From the NCBI GenBank assembly GCA_029339505.1, contig JAQISU010000022.1, positions 19,176,001 to 19,240,000 on the forward strand: a DNA stretch of 64,000 nt, given 5' to 3'. Position numbers and translations under genes: made by a program. Below the pieces are notes generated by a model, which was not told the DNA's origin, made no database searches, and saw nothing but the letters and a program-made list of their open reading frames with translations. Positions 1 to 8,665 of this stretch are shown piece after piece (position 1 is the stretch's first letter; each line of letters starts with the position of its first letter). This stretch comes from Unio delphinus (lineage: Eukaryota > Mollusca > Bivalvia > Unionida > Unionidae).

Positions 1-1180
1 AAAGGAAGTAGAATAGACAAATTTTTGGGCACACATCTTTCGGAACCAATAAATATATAAAAGCAGGGATATCAGAAAATAAAATTTCGGACCATAAATT
101 AATTTTTGTGGAAATAAATAAAAATAAAAGAATAAAATGGGGAGAGGGGATCATGGAAACTTAACAATAAAATATTGGGGAATGAGGATTTGGGGAATTA
201 AATAAAAAGGGAGATAGATTAATTTATAACTAAGGGAAATTTAGACATTATACAAGAATGGGAAAAACTTAAGAACATTTCTAAAAACGCAGCGATCTTC
301 CACTCTAAAATAAGAGCCAGGAAAATAAAATTAGAAATTGAAGCTATAGAAAATAACATAACAACAATAAACACGCAAAGCACACAAAAAACTAGAAGAA
401 AGATTAGTAAGTTTTTTAAAAAAAGAAGGGAAATTAAAACAGGGATTTTTACACACCTGTACCAAAACGCAGAGGGGCTTTATAAAATGGAGGAATTAAA
501 AAGAGGGAGGGAAAAACACTAGAATCACTAAATATAGGAGGGAGGTATCGACTGACAAAACTAAAATTTTGGGATATATACAAAATTACTATAAAGAATT
601 ATATATGACACAGACTATAAAAGACGAAGATATAGACAATTACTTACAAGATACAGATTGCGAGAAAATTGTGAGGAATTTATCTCGCAAGACGAGATTA
701 CAGAGACTATAGGGAAATTATCTAAAAATAAAGCACCAGGGAAAGATGGACCCGCAGCGGAATTCTATTTTAAAAAAAATCTGCAGAGAGCTGTCGCCAG
801 TACTAGAATGGTTATACAACAATATCGCATTAAGAAATCAAAACATGTCTAACACAATGAGGGAGGGAATGATAACTTTAATACATAAAGGGAAAGGAGA
901 TAGGGAAGACTTAAAAAATTGGAGACCCATCTCACTCCTTAATATTGATTATAAAATTATAAGCAAAATACTAGCGGAAAGGGTAAAAAAGTGTCTTAAT
1001 AAAATTATAAATATAAATCAAACTAGTGGCCCGAAAGGGAGGGATATACAAAACAACATACTAAACAATAGAACCATAACAGAATATATAAATATTACTG
1101 GGAATACTAGTGCTATGGTACTAATAAACCAGGAAAGAGCCTTTGAAGGAGAGCAAGCATGTCAAAATTACTGACAATGT
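1..1180 (+). pseudogene. LINE remnant: endonuclease end plus reverse transcriptase start (L1/Tx1-like)
   Basis: Broken reading frames on the plus strand read as the end of an APE-type endonuclease (an SDH motif near position 90, in ISDHKLIFVEI), a basic linker, and then the beginning of a non-LTR reverse transcriptase. RT landmarks are KNKAPGKDG near 728-752, LIHKGKGDREDLKNWRPISL near 880-935 and a degraded motif A (QERAFEG) near 1130-1150. Several stops and frameshifts interrupt it and the catalytic palm is missing. The 5' part lies outside the window. The clade call is from the RT wording and is tentative; that this is a dead LINE fragment is secure. Confidence 0.75.
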
Positions 1181-1199
1181 TTACAATTTTGGTTAAATA

Positions 1200-2110
1200 A
1201 TTTATTGACCTTGTGGACTCATTTAACAGGAAAGGCCTTCATTTTAAGACACAAGGGGTATAAGCCGATACTGCCATATGGAAAACTACAGTACCGAGAT
1301 ATCACCATCAAATTAGTGGAACCAGTACCGTTCTTAAGAAAGATGAAAAGAACAGCAGAGCTCTATATATTGGATATCCCGCTAGAGATATAACTTGTAG
1401 GAACACTAGAAAAGATTGAGAAAAAAAAGTTCAGATTAAAGTAAGCAAGGCAAGGATGAAAACACAACCAAACTACACCGTTAAAACGAAGTGAGAATCT
1501 TAGAAATCTATAAGAAAAATTGAAGACAATAAATTATTTTGTCTTCACGGATTTGTCGTAAGAACATGGTACAAGGGTCGCATATACCACAGGAAATGTA
1601 CCAAGTGTGAAAAAGTGGGACACACCCCTCGAAATTATCCATAAACAAAAACACATAATGAGAATCCAAGGTTAACACCCAGCGAAAGAAAAAGAAAAAG
1701 CAGCAGGAGGAGGGACCCATACCCAAACCACAGAATAGAGGAAAAGGGAAACAATCACTTCACCAAAGCAAAGGAAAAGAGAAATGAGACCCACAAAGCA
1801 ACCAATCAGAAGTTCAACAAAGAAATCAATCGATAATCCAAGACCCAAAAAATAAAAGAACAAAAGAGATACAAATATGATTTTTTTTTAAAAAAAACAA
1901 GAACAAAAACACCAAGGACGAAAAGAGAAAGAGCAACTAAAACAAGAAATGAGAGGCAAACATAGGAAACAAAGCGCTGAACAGATAGTTAAAATGGCCG
2001 AAAAACAAGAAGTGAAACAAACAGAACAGACAAAGAACAAGAAAAAGAACAGGAAAAAAATAAATCAATCAAGCTCCGAAGAAAGCGAAAGGAAGAGGAA
2101 GATCAGAGAG
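1200..2110 (+). pseudogene. LINE ORF1/gag-like remnant with zinc knuckle
   Basis: Directly after the truncated RT come frames resembling a LINE ORF1 C-terminal region. It includes a CCHC-type knuckle near 1596-1640 (CTKCEKVGH, with the last Cys replaced by Tyr) followed by a long A-rich, Lys/Arg/Glu-rich tail. ORF1 normally precedes the RT, so its position 3' of the RT implies either a second head-to-tail copy or an internal rearrangement. Stops occur throughout, so no product is expected. Confidence 0.4.
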
Positions 2111-2238
2111 GAGTAGTTATTGACTTTTGATGTAGAGCTAGATAAAACCGAATATGCAATAGCGACACTTAATTTCAAATTGTAATTTGAACTATACAAA
2201 TGAATATATAAAAACAGTCCCAAAATATATACACCTAT

Positions 2239-2242
<4 letters not shown>

Positions 2243-2316
<74 letters not shown>
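2243..2316. repeat. (TA)n microsatellite
   Basis: About 37 uninterrupted TA units, flanked on both sides by CCTATTACAT, which suggests expansion inside a short duplicated motif. Confidence 0.95.
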
Positions 2317-2319
<3 letters not shown>

Positions 2320-3530
2320 ATTACATAGAATTTGCCTTTCAATAAAATGATATAAATTATAAATATAACAAGAAGACTACCGTAAAGTAAAGCACTACAA
2401 CATACAAATAAGCCTTCGGGTCTATTTTTAAGGGGGCGACCTGAATTGTCTGCAAAGATCAGACGGGAAATTACCCCCTCCCCAAAAAAACATAAAGTAA
2501 TTTTACTGTCTGTACTGTCTGTAGCAGACCAGCATAGAGGTAACTAAAATAATTTACGAAACGTATATTTTTTAGATTGTAACGTAGTGCATTGCAAATG
2601 CGGCTGATTCTCGTCAGTGGTTCTAATGACGGACATACTTGTCTTGCTTTCACGCGCGATTAAGAAAATTAGATCAGAATTATCTCATGAATGAAACAAA
2701 ACTAATAATTTCAATACACGTGTAACATAATTAAGCAAGATTATGTCAGATCGTGAAAACATAGTCACAAGTTACTAAATTGATTATGAATGAAAAACAA
2801 ATGAAAATGAAAGTAGTGACGAATAATTTCTGCTTGACTTTTGTATCAAATAATATATTTTTGTATTCCTTTGTCAACGATAACAATATTTTGTTTTCTT
2901 TGTCAAGTAATGTTTTCTTTTTTATCAATAATTGTTTGTACTATTTGCCCTATGAAATTATAAAATCCGACTGCCTTGACTTTGTCAAGGTCTTATTATT
3001 ATCTACTGAATGCTGGACGCGAATCAGTAAAACAAATCAGTTATAATATATTTTTAATGTATTTTTTTTATTTATTATAGACGATGATTTTCCCACCATT
3101 TTAATAAACAATGATTTCATCATTGTTGATTAAAAGTAGATCATATATCTATCAATCTGAAGAATTAGATATTATTTTTTTACTGGATGAAAATCAATAT
3201 AGGAATGCGCATAATTCAGAATCTTATCTCTATCACACTTGCTCATAATACTATGGTCTCCATGCAGTTCATTTAACTGGTAATGCGTCAATAAATGTTT
3301 TTAAAAATCTTCATTGTCGAATTTTTTAATAATTATAGCAACACTAAATTGTTCTTTGGATAGTTTAAATATTATTCTGATGGCGTTTGCGAGTCCCTAT
3401 GTGTCGCACAACCCTCACATCTTGGTACATTATATAATATATCCCTTTGATTAATTGTAACATCGTTAAAAAAAAAATTAAAATCGAAAATCTACCATCA
3501 TAGATCTACGATATTACATTGAGATTCAAA
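2317..3530. other. AT-rich non-coding stretch
   Basis: No gene, RNA or recognisable transposon end is visible. Open frames here are short and lack codon structure. The older Polinton relic begins at its right edge; its lost terminal repeat could lie here, but nothing matches the young element's TIR. Confidence 0.6.
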
Positions 3531-3674
3531 TTCAAACTTTACTTATTAAGTCAAGAATTTTTCCGCGTTGGTCAGTAAGTTTGAAATTTATCTTGGATAA
3601 AAATGGGTGTTGACATCTCAAAAACAGACTAATGGGTTCTTGCACAATCAACTATCCAGGAGGTACATATGGAG

Positions 3675-3831
3675 CAGCGCCGGATTAAGCACCGTGGAGG
3701 CCCATAGGCAGTCAAACTTTTGGGGCCCCAGACCCACGGTCACGGTCTCATGGGGGCCCCTGATGGGGCCGATAAAAGTCGCGGGGCCCATAGGCAGTTG
3801 CCTACTCTGCCTAATGGGTAATCCGGGACTG
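3675..3831. mobile_element. hAT-like MITE inside the relic
   Basis: A GC-richer 157 bp block with imperfect terminal inverted repeats (CAGCGCCGGATTA at the left, AATCCGGGACTG at the right) and repeated GGGGCCC and GCCCATAGGCAG motifs. The flanking octamers ATATGGAG and TTGTGGAG agree at 6 of 8 positions, fitting an aged 8 bp hAT-type duplication. It interrupts the relic structural gene. The superfamily call rests on the CAG-type ends and the 8 bp duplication only. Confidence 0.6.
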
Positions 3832-4751
3832 TTGTGGAGTAAATGTAAACAAAATATATCATTGCTGAGCATGACTTGATTCTTCAAAATCTATTTGATA
3901 GCTGCCATCGACAACATTACATACAAGTGTGACTGCAATCGTTGATGTCATATTTACAATTCCTGATGAAATATGTCTACCGCCACCATACGTATCATTG
4001 TTATGCTTGAGAATACCTGCTGTCGGATTTATTTGTTTCAATAATTTTATAAGTTATTATTGATAAGATCATTATTGAATTTCTTTAGTTCGTCGGCTGC
4101 AAGAGATGGTATTACAAATGTTGGTAATTTCGCCTCTGTTATATTATAGTGATCAAGAAATACCTTATCTGAAAAGAATATGGATCCATAAAATTCATGA
4201 TGACATTTAAAATTCATTACTTTATCACGAATTTGCTGATTAATATACTCGATATCATATTTAACTTGATTTAAATACTTTATTGTTTCGATAATGTGTT
4301 GTTTCAATTTATCAGTATAATATTTTGTAATACTAACAAATAAATTTTGTAATTTACCAAATATGTGTGTAAGCTCAGGTTTAACTGTTGTTTTTTTTTT
4401 TTAAAAAAACTTAATATATTCTTCGTTTACAAGTAATCTACGATTTGAAATCTTAAATAAATTCTGATGATTTATTATTTTATCGCCACTAAAGGTAATG
4501 AATAATTCACTTTCCCCAAATGTCTTTTCTGTACTCTGGTACCTTTATAATTTTATTTTCGTCAGTAGAAAAATCGTCTCGAAGCGGTTCTGGAGTTTTC
4601 TTGTATTCTGCTGGAATTTCAGGCCAAATTAAAACTAATCTGATCGATGATTGATAAATATCTATAACAAAATCGGGAGATTTTATTTCAATCTGGGCTG
4701 ATAAAGTTGGTAAATGAACAGTGATAGCATTTTTAAATTCTTTTCTTGTGA

Positions 4752-4757
4752 TAGATT
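4752..4757. other. Left target-site duplication of the Polinton
   Basis: TAGATT abuts the left terminal repeat and recurs at 24755-24760 at the right end. The terminal T of the right TIR can be assigned to either, giving 5 bp (AGATT) or 6 bp; Polintons make 6 bp duplications. Confidence 0.8.
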
Positions 4758-5100
4758 AGCAGCAGAGAGGGTGAATCGGACAACTTTTTAAACAAAAATC
4801 ACTTTTAACTGTCAAAACGGCAAATAGAGCCTTCCTACGAAATCTCGTGTTTTAACCAAAAAAAAAAGAAAGTCTCCATTTGCCAAACAGAGACTTAGTC
4901 ATTTTTGTCTGAGAGGGTGAATCGGACAACGTTTTCAAGCAAAAATTTTACTACTGCATTTCTTATGGGATCTTTCAAACAAAATGGATTGCAACGTCGT
5001 TGTCACTCACCCTCTCTGCTGCTATGGGTTACGGTGAAAATCGCTACGATTTCAACCGAATATTTTATCAAGTCCGATACGATATCGTGTCCTAGGGTCT
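4758..5100 (+). repeat. Left terminal inverted repeat
   Basis: Matches the reverse complement of 24426-24755. Up to about 5073 the only difference I see is one base in an A-run (10 versus 9). A 12 bp insertion containing ACGATATCGT then precedes a shared end, TCCTAGGGTCT. The terminal 17-mer recurs inverted at 5007-5023, and a 22 bp GAGAGGGTGAATCGGACAAC-type segment recurs directly near 4911. The C-terminus of the packaging ATPase gene lies inside this repeat. Confidence 0.95.
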
Positions 5101-5717
5101 GCTAAATTTATTGTCACAAATCCGTGTGGTTTTGACTGAGCGTGACTAAAGAAATTTCTAAATTGATTATGATTCATATCACCGCTGCACCAGGTCTGAT
5201 GAATATTTCGTAGCGTATGAGTATCAACGCCGTTAAATACACACAACACATTGCAATTATCTCTGATCACTTTTGGTATCTGAGTGTATCGTTGAGTGAC
5301 ATATATCACATCAGTGCTTTTATGCCTGCCTCGGGAAAATATTCTAGCAGGATTTTTTTGATTATCTAACATGATATCGTCATACACAACTAAATTGTTA
5401 ATACTTCCATCAATAGCATCAATGCTCGGGGCTTCCTCTATATCAGTAATAAATTCAATAATATCATCATCGATTTGAAATTCTTTTGCTTTCTCGTTAA
5501 AATCCTTTAGCACTTCATAGCATCGCTGATCGTCTACACTCGGGGCTATTAAATACAATTTGTTTCATTTCATCCATCTCGTTATTAAATTAAGTAGCAA
5601 TTGTGTCTTTCCGCTTCCAGATGGTCCGATTATAATCATTCTAATTGAATTCGGCAACATTTCATGGTGTTTAATAGGTTCCCGTCGTCGGGTAGCTGAA
5701 TAATCAATTATATTCAT
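5052..5717 (-). pseudogene. Packaging ATPase (FtsK/HerA, A32-like), one in-frame stop
   Basis: This family pumps DNA into preformed capsids. Reading leftward from the ATG at 5717, a P-loop GPSGSGKTQ lies near residue 36, a Walker B-like segment NNLVVYDD follows in the middle, and the C-terminal VTQRYTQIPKVIRDNCN is a hallmark of A32-type ATPases. An in-frame TGA at 5565-5567 separates the P-loop from the rest, after about 50 codons; the same frame then stays open for 168 codons. The gene ends inside the left TIR. Total length about 222 codons, normal for the family. The start is 17 bp from the divergent zinc-ribbon gene, implying a shared promoter. Confidence 0.88.
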
Positions 5718-5734
5718 GCTGTTATATATAAATT
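5718..5734. promoter_or_regulatory. Divergent start region with TATA-like box
   Basis: Only 17 bp separate the ATPase and zinc-ribbon start codons. They contain TTATATATAAAT, which could act as a TATA element in both directions. Function is inferred from position and composition. Confidence 0.4.
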
Positions 5735-5929
5735 ATGGATCTATATTGTGTGAAGTGTAAAAAACGTACTGGCACAGATGACTTGACGACGATTACAACT
5801 AAAAATAACCGATCAGCGCTTTCTGGTAAATGCGTACAATGTAGTACAAAGAAATTTAGATTTGTTTCTCTTGGTAAACCCAAGGAACCTTTAAAAAAAA
5901 ACGAGGAGGTGATATCGCAGCCAAGCTAA
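5735..5929 (+). CDS. Small zinc-ribbon protein (DUF5679-like), possible frameshift donor
   Basis: A 64-residue ORF with two CxxC pairs: CVKC at residues 5-8 and CVQC at 33-36. The spacing, the LTTITTKNNRSALSG stretch between the pairs and a short FRF strand after them resemble the DUF5679 single-zinc-ribbon family found in viruses and mobile elements. Near the end the frame reads through the heptamer A AAA AAC at 5896-5902, exactly phased for -1 slippage; the -1 frame is the PLA2 ORF, which has no start of its own. Either the two are made as a fusion by slippage, or a base has been lost from the A-run. Confidence 0.7.
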   Translation: MDLYCVKCKKRTGTDDLTTITTKNNRSALSGKCVQCSTKKFRFVSLGKPKEPLKKNEEVISQPS

Positions 5930-6261
5930 CTAAACTCCCTGGAACCCCATGGGCAAAATACCCTGGAGAAAAACACCTTCCAGGATATAGCTACTGTGGC
6001 CCCGGAACACGATTAGATATCAGACTCAATAATCATAACCAACCCAACCCCGGTGAAGAACCAATAAACGCCATTGATAAGGCCTGTCACCTTCATGATG
6101 TCGCTTATAAAAGCAGCAATTTGCAACACAGGCATCTAGCAGATGTGAAATTAATTCATGCGTTAAATGCCATTCCTGATAAATCTTTCAAAGAAACATT
6201 GGCTTCATTTTTGATAAAATCGGCTATGAAAAGTAAATTGATGTTAGGTGCTGGTAATTAA
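5878..6261 (+). CDS. Phospholipase A2 domain (parvovirus VP1u-like), no ATG
   Basis: Open in the -1 frame relative to the zinc-ribbon ORF, from 5878 to the TAA at 6259-6261. It has the calcium-loop motif YSYCGPGT and the catalytic helix HLHDVAY (His-Asp dyad), separated by about 35 residues, as in the secreted PLA2 fold of parvovirus VP1 and related virion proteins, where it opens endosomal membranes during entry. No ATG precedes the motif in frame, so translation needs a fusion with the upstream ORF, by -1 frameshifting at 5896-5902 or in an undamaged parent with one more A. The integrase start lies 8 bp after its stop. The assignment from the two motifs is strong; the role in this element is inferred. 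Confidence 0.82.
   Translation, partial: TQGTFKKKRGGDIAAKLTKLPGTPWAKYPGEKHLPGYSYCGPGTRLDIRLNNHNQPNPGEEPINAIDKACHLHDVAYKSSNLQHRHLADVKLIHALNAIPDKSFKETLASFLIKSAMKSKLMLGAGN
5896..5902 (+). promoter_or_regulatory. Candidate -1 ribosomal frameshift site A AAA AAC
   Basis: In the zinc-ribbon frame the codons are AAA AAC preceded by A, the X XXY YYZ form. Slippage by -1 enters the PLA2 frame directly. An inverted repeat CCTGGAA (5938-5944) / TTCCAGG (5978-5984) encloses a second stem CCATGGG / CCCTGG. The ~35 nt spacer is longer than the usual 5-9 nt, which weakens the case. Confidence 0.4.
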
Positions 6262-6268
6262 TAACAAC

Positions 6269-7212
6269 ATGGAATCTATTTATTATTCCCCAAGAGGATA
6301 CTGGAGGGGTAAATCAGCAATCCATAAACTCGCTAGCGCTGCAAAAGTGAAAAAACCACTGCGGCTCATTGGTTATCTAAACAGGCACTATGGCAGATTT
6401 ATCTACCACCGCCTAAACAAATTCAATTCTCGCATTTTGATGTGACCTTTCCTAATGAAGTTCATCAGGCTGATATATTATTTCTGCCACATGATGGTGG
6501 GTACAAATACGCTCTAACCGTAGTTGATATTGCAAGTCGATACAAAGAAGCAGAACCGTTAAAAACAAAATCAGCCACTGAAGTGGCTTCTGCATTTGAA
6601 AAGATTTATCGAAGGAGCCCTCTGCACTGGCCAAATCTATTACAAATTGATCCTGGCAAAGAATTTCAGGGTGCAGTGTTATCTACAATGAAATATCACA
6701 ATGTCACCATCAGATAGGGGCATACTGCGCTACATCGTGATCAGGCAATTGTTGAACGGTTTAATAGGACGATTGCTGAGCGGTTATTTGGATATCAATA
6801 CGCAAAAGAATTCATCCAAGAAAAAAGATCCCGTGAATGGGTTAAAAGATTACCAGCTGTGATTACCGCACTGAATAATGAGATTACTAGAACAATTAAT
6901 TTGAAACCTATCAATGCGATTAAAAAGAAGTCAATACCTGAAAAACCACAAAAAGATTTCAAAGAATCAATTCTTGGTAGTAATATCACTGTTAGGTATT
7001 TATACGAACCAGGAGAGCTTGAAGGGGACAGAAAAAGGGCTACTGATCCTATTTGGAGTGTTACTGCACACAAGATATCTAGTATAACACAATCTACGGG
7101 TAGACCTCCAGTCTATAAACTGGATTCAACTGCCCCTCAACGAGGATTTACTAGCCAACAATTACAAGTGATACCCGAGGATACTCAATTACCACCACGG
7201 GGTCTTAACTAG
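6269..7212 (+). pseudogene. Polinton integrase (retroviral DDE type), frameshift plus stop
   Basis: Catalyses element insertion. The N-terminal YYSPRGYWRG and a small alpha-helical head start at the ATG at 6269. The catalytic core shows the DDE acidic residues in VHQADILFLP, LQIDPGKEF and IVERFNRT. The C-terminal part (YLYEPGELEGDRKRATDPIW...) is an SH3/chromo-like tail ending PPRGLN. Two lesions are seen: a frameshift in the A-run at 6350-6355, which separates the head from the core, and an in-frame TAG at 6715-6717 between the second Asp and the Glu. The total of about 314 codons is normal for the family. Its stop overlaps by 8 bp the stop of the convergent polymerase-helicase-HNH gene. Confidence 0.93.
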
Positions 7213-7430
7213 CGCCGTTGCGTCTATTGCACTCAAGACAAGTCAACATCACATTGTTTCTGACATGACCGAGACTGTTATTTTTTCTGTCAACAGTAAA
7301 TTGGCGAGGATCTTTATCCGAATACTCCCAACGCATTATACAATTGCAACTTGCGCAGTGATTATTCTGTTGTTGCTTCAAAGTGATTATTAATTCAGCA
7401 TCAATATCAAATTCTCGTTGTTTTTTTTTT
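7205..7430 (-). pseudogene. HNH-like zinc domain, third part of the replicase gene
   Basis: Continuing the helicase past a 10-T run (7421-7430) in a shifted frame gives an open segment of about 70 codons. It has CASC, then FTVDRKNNSLGHVRNN and LTCLECN, ending at TAA 7205-7207. Two CxxC pairs flanking a DR...H...N core are the signature of HNH nucleases with a zinc-binding site. It is most simply the C-terminal domain of the polymerase-helicase protein. Whether it cuts DNA cannot be told from sequence; the catalytic His-equivalent is uncertain because the core reads VDR rather than VDH. Confidence 0.6.
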
Positions 7431-8665
7431 GTCTTGTTGTTTGTAACCGGAGAGTTTTTTTATCAATAATTTTAACATCAATATCATCCATTGTTGTGTC
7501 ATCATCTAAAACAATTCTTCGAAGTTGATTTATTTTTCGTACTCTGGATACTGCAAGATAGACTAAATTTGACCATTCGATGCGATTATCTACCATCCAA
7601 ACAATTGTATCCGATATACTCAATCCCTGTGAAGAATGTATTGTTGCTGCGTATCCTAGCGTCCACGGGGATTTATTAGCACGCAATGCATCTTCAACGA
7701 CATTGATATCAACCAGCACAATATCATTTAATACCAGAATTTGTTTTTCACTTTTTCCTGGAATATCAACTTCAATGTACTGTTTTCGTGTATCCGAAGG
7801 CCTATAACAAAGAGGCACTGGAAGTGTTGCAAATTTTTGTTTATGCAATTCAAATAACTTCATCTGAAGTGTGTCTCTGACTATTTTTCTACTTGCAATT
7901 ATCAAATCATTTGGTCTCCATGCTTCCCAAAACTCATTCATTGGAGTTTCTGAAATTATTTCACGGGCTATTTCACACTGGATTTTATCCGGTTGTAATC
8001 TAATTAGTTTCTTAAATTCTTTTAATTCATTATCAAGTGATCTATGATCGGTATCAATTTCTTCATAATAGTCTACAAAACCCTTTAGCCATTCATGGGG
8101 GGATGCACCGACAAATGGTGGTGGTTGGCCGTGATCACCGCACATGACGATTTTTGTATTTTTCAATAACAACCACTCAAGAAATATTTTTAATACATCT
8201 TCTGACACTGTGTCTATTTCATCCCAAATGATAATTTCAGGAATAAATTTCTCTCCCATGCGCTCAGAAGTCCATTTATCTCACTTCCATCGGAAAAAAC
8301 TGATAGGTACAGGCATTTACCCCTCTCTGTATTATTTCTCTTGCAAGTCTGTGAGTCGGTGTTAGCACAATCATATTTGATTTGGAAACGCTAGCGTTTC
8401 TACGGAATAACTCAATTGCCCGGGTTATTTTTCCTGACCCACCACAGCCGTTTAAATAAACTGTTTTATATCTACAGATTGGATCAGAACACGGTGGTGC
8501 ATTAGAAAATTCTGATTGAATCTCTTTGAGATTTCGATAATTATTTTCAATCGTAACATCTGCTGATGGAATGTAATCATGAAGCATTTCTCGCTTAATT
8601 CTCCATGACCCCCAATTCTCGTTGCTACCGTTTATAAAATCAGCCATATCGCTTTTTATGCAAAA
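7390..8665 (-). pseudogene. SF1 helicase domain of the replicase gene
   Basis: Motifs in order: P-loop LNGCGGSGKITRA (the invariant Thr after GK is Ile here), LTPTHRLA (motif Ia), IIIWDEID (Walker B), CGDHGQPP (motif III), TIHSSQGLS (motif V) and YLAVSRVR (motif VI). This set defines superfamily 1 (Pif1/UvrD side) helicases, which unwind DNA at replication forks. It lies in the same frame as, and directly after, the polymerase, with only a TAA between them. A frameshift in an A/T run at 8294-8299 plus a nearby TGA separate motif Ia from Walker B. The Thr-to-Ile change would impair ATP hydrolysis. Confidence 0.88.

Larger units (their letters stand above)
3535..4757 (-). pseudogene. Older Polinton relic: C-terminal part of the last structural gene
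   Basis: Minus-strand frames match the final structural gene of the young Polinton (23.4-24.4 kb) along its length. The shared pieces are the DIYQSS...WPEIP segment near 4600-4680, an intermediate domain near 4050-4310, the GGGRHI...GSYQI segment near 3870-3990 and the C-terminal KINFKLTDQ near 3550-3580. Multiple stops, frameshifts and a hAT-like MITE break it. The 5' part of the same gene is at 24756-25010, on the far side of the young Polinton, so that insertion split this relic. Confidence 0.85.

Noticed and set aside
2471..3046. Small ORFs between LINE and relic
   Set aside because: Short, AT-driven, overlapping on both strands and without recognisable motifs.
6269..7212. Retrovirus or LTR retrotransposon
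   Set aside because: The integrase is of retroviral type, but there is no gag, reverse transcriptase or LTR; polymerase B, ATPase and protease with TIRs identify a Polinton.
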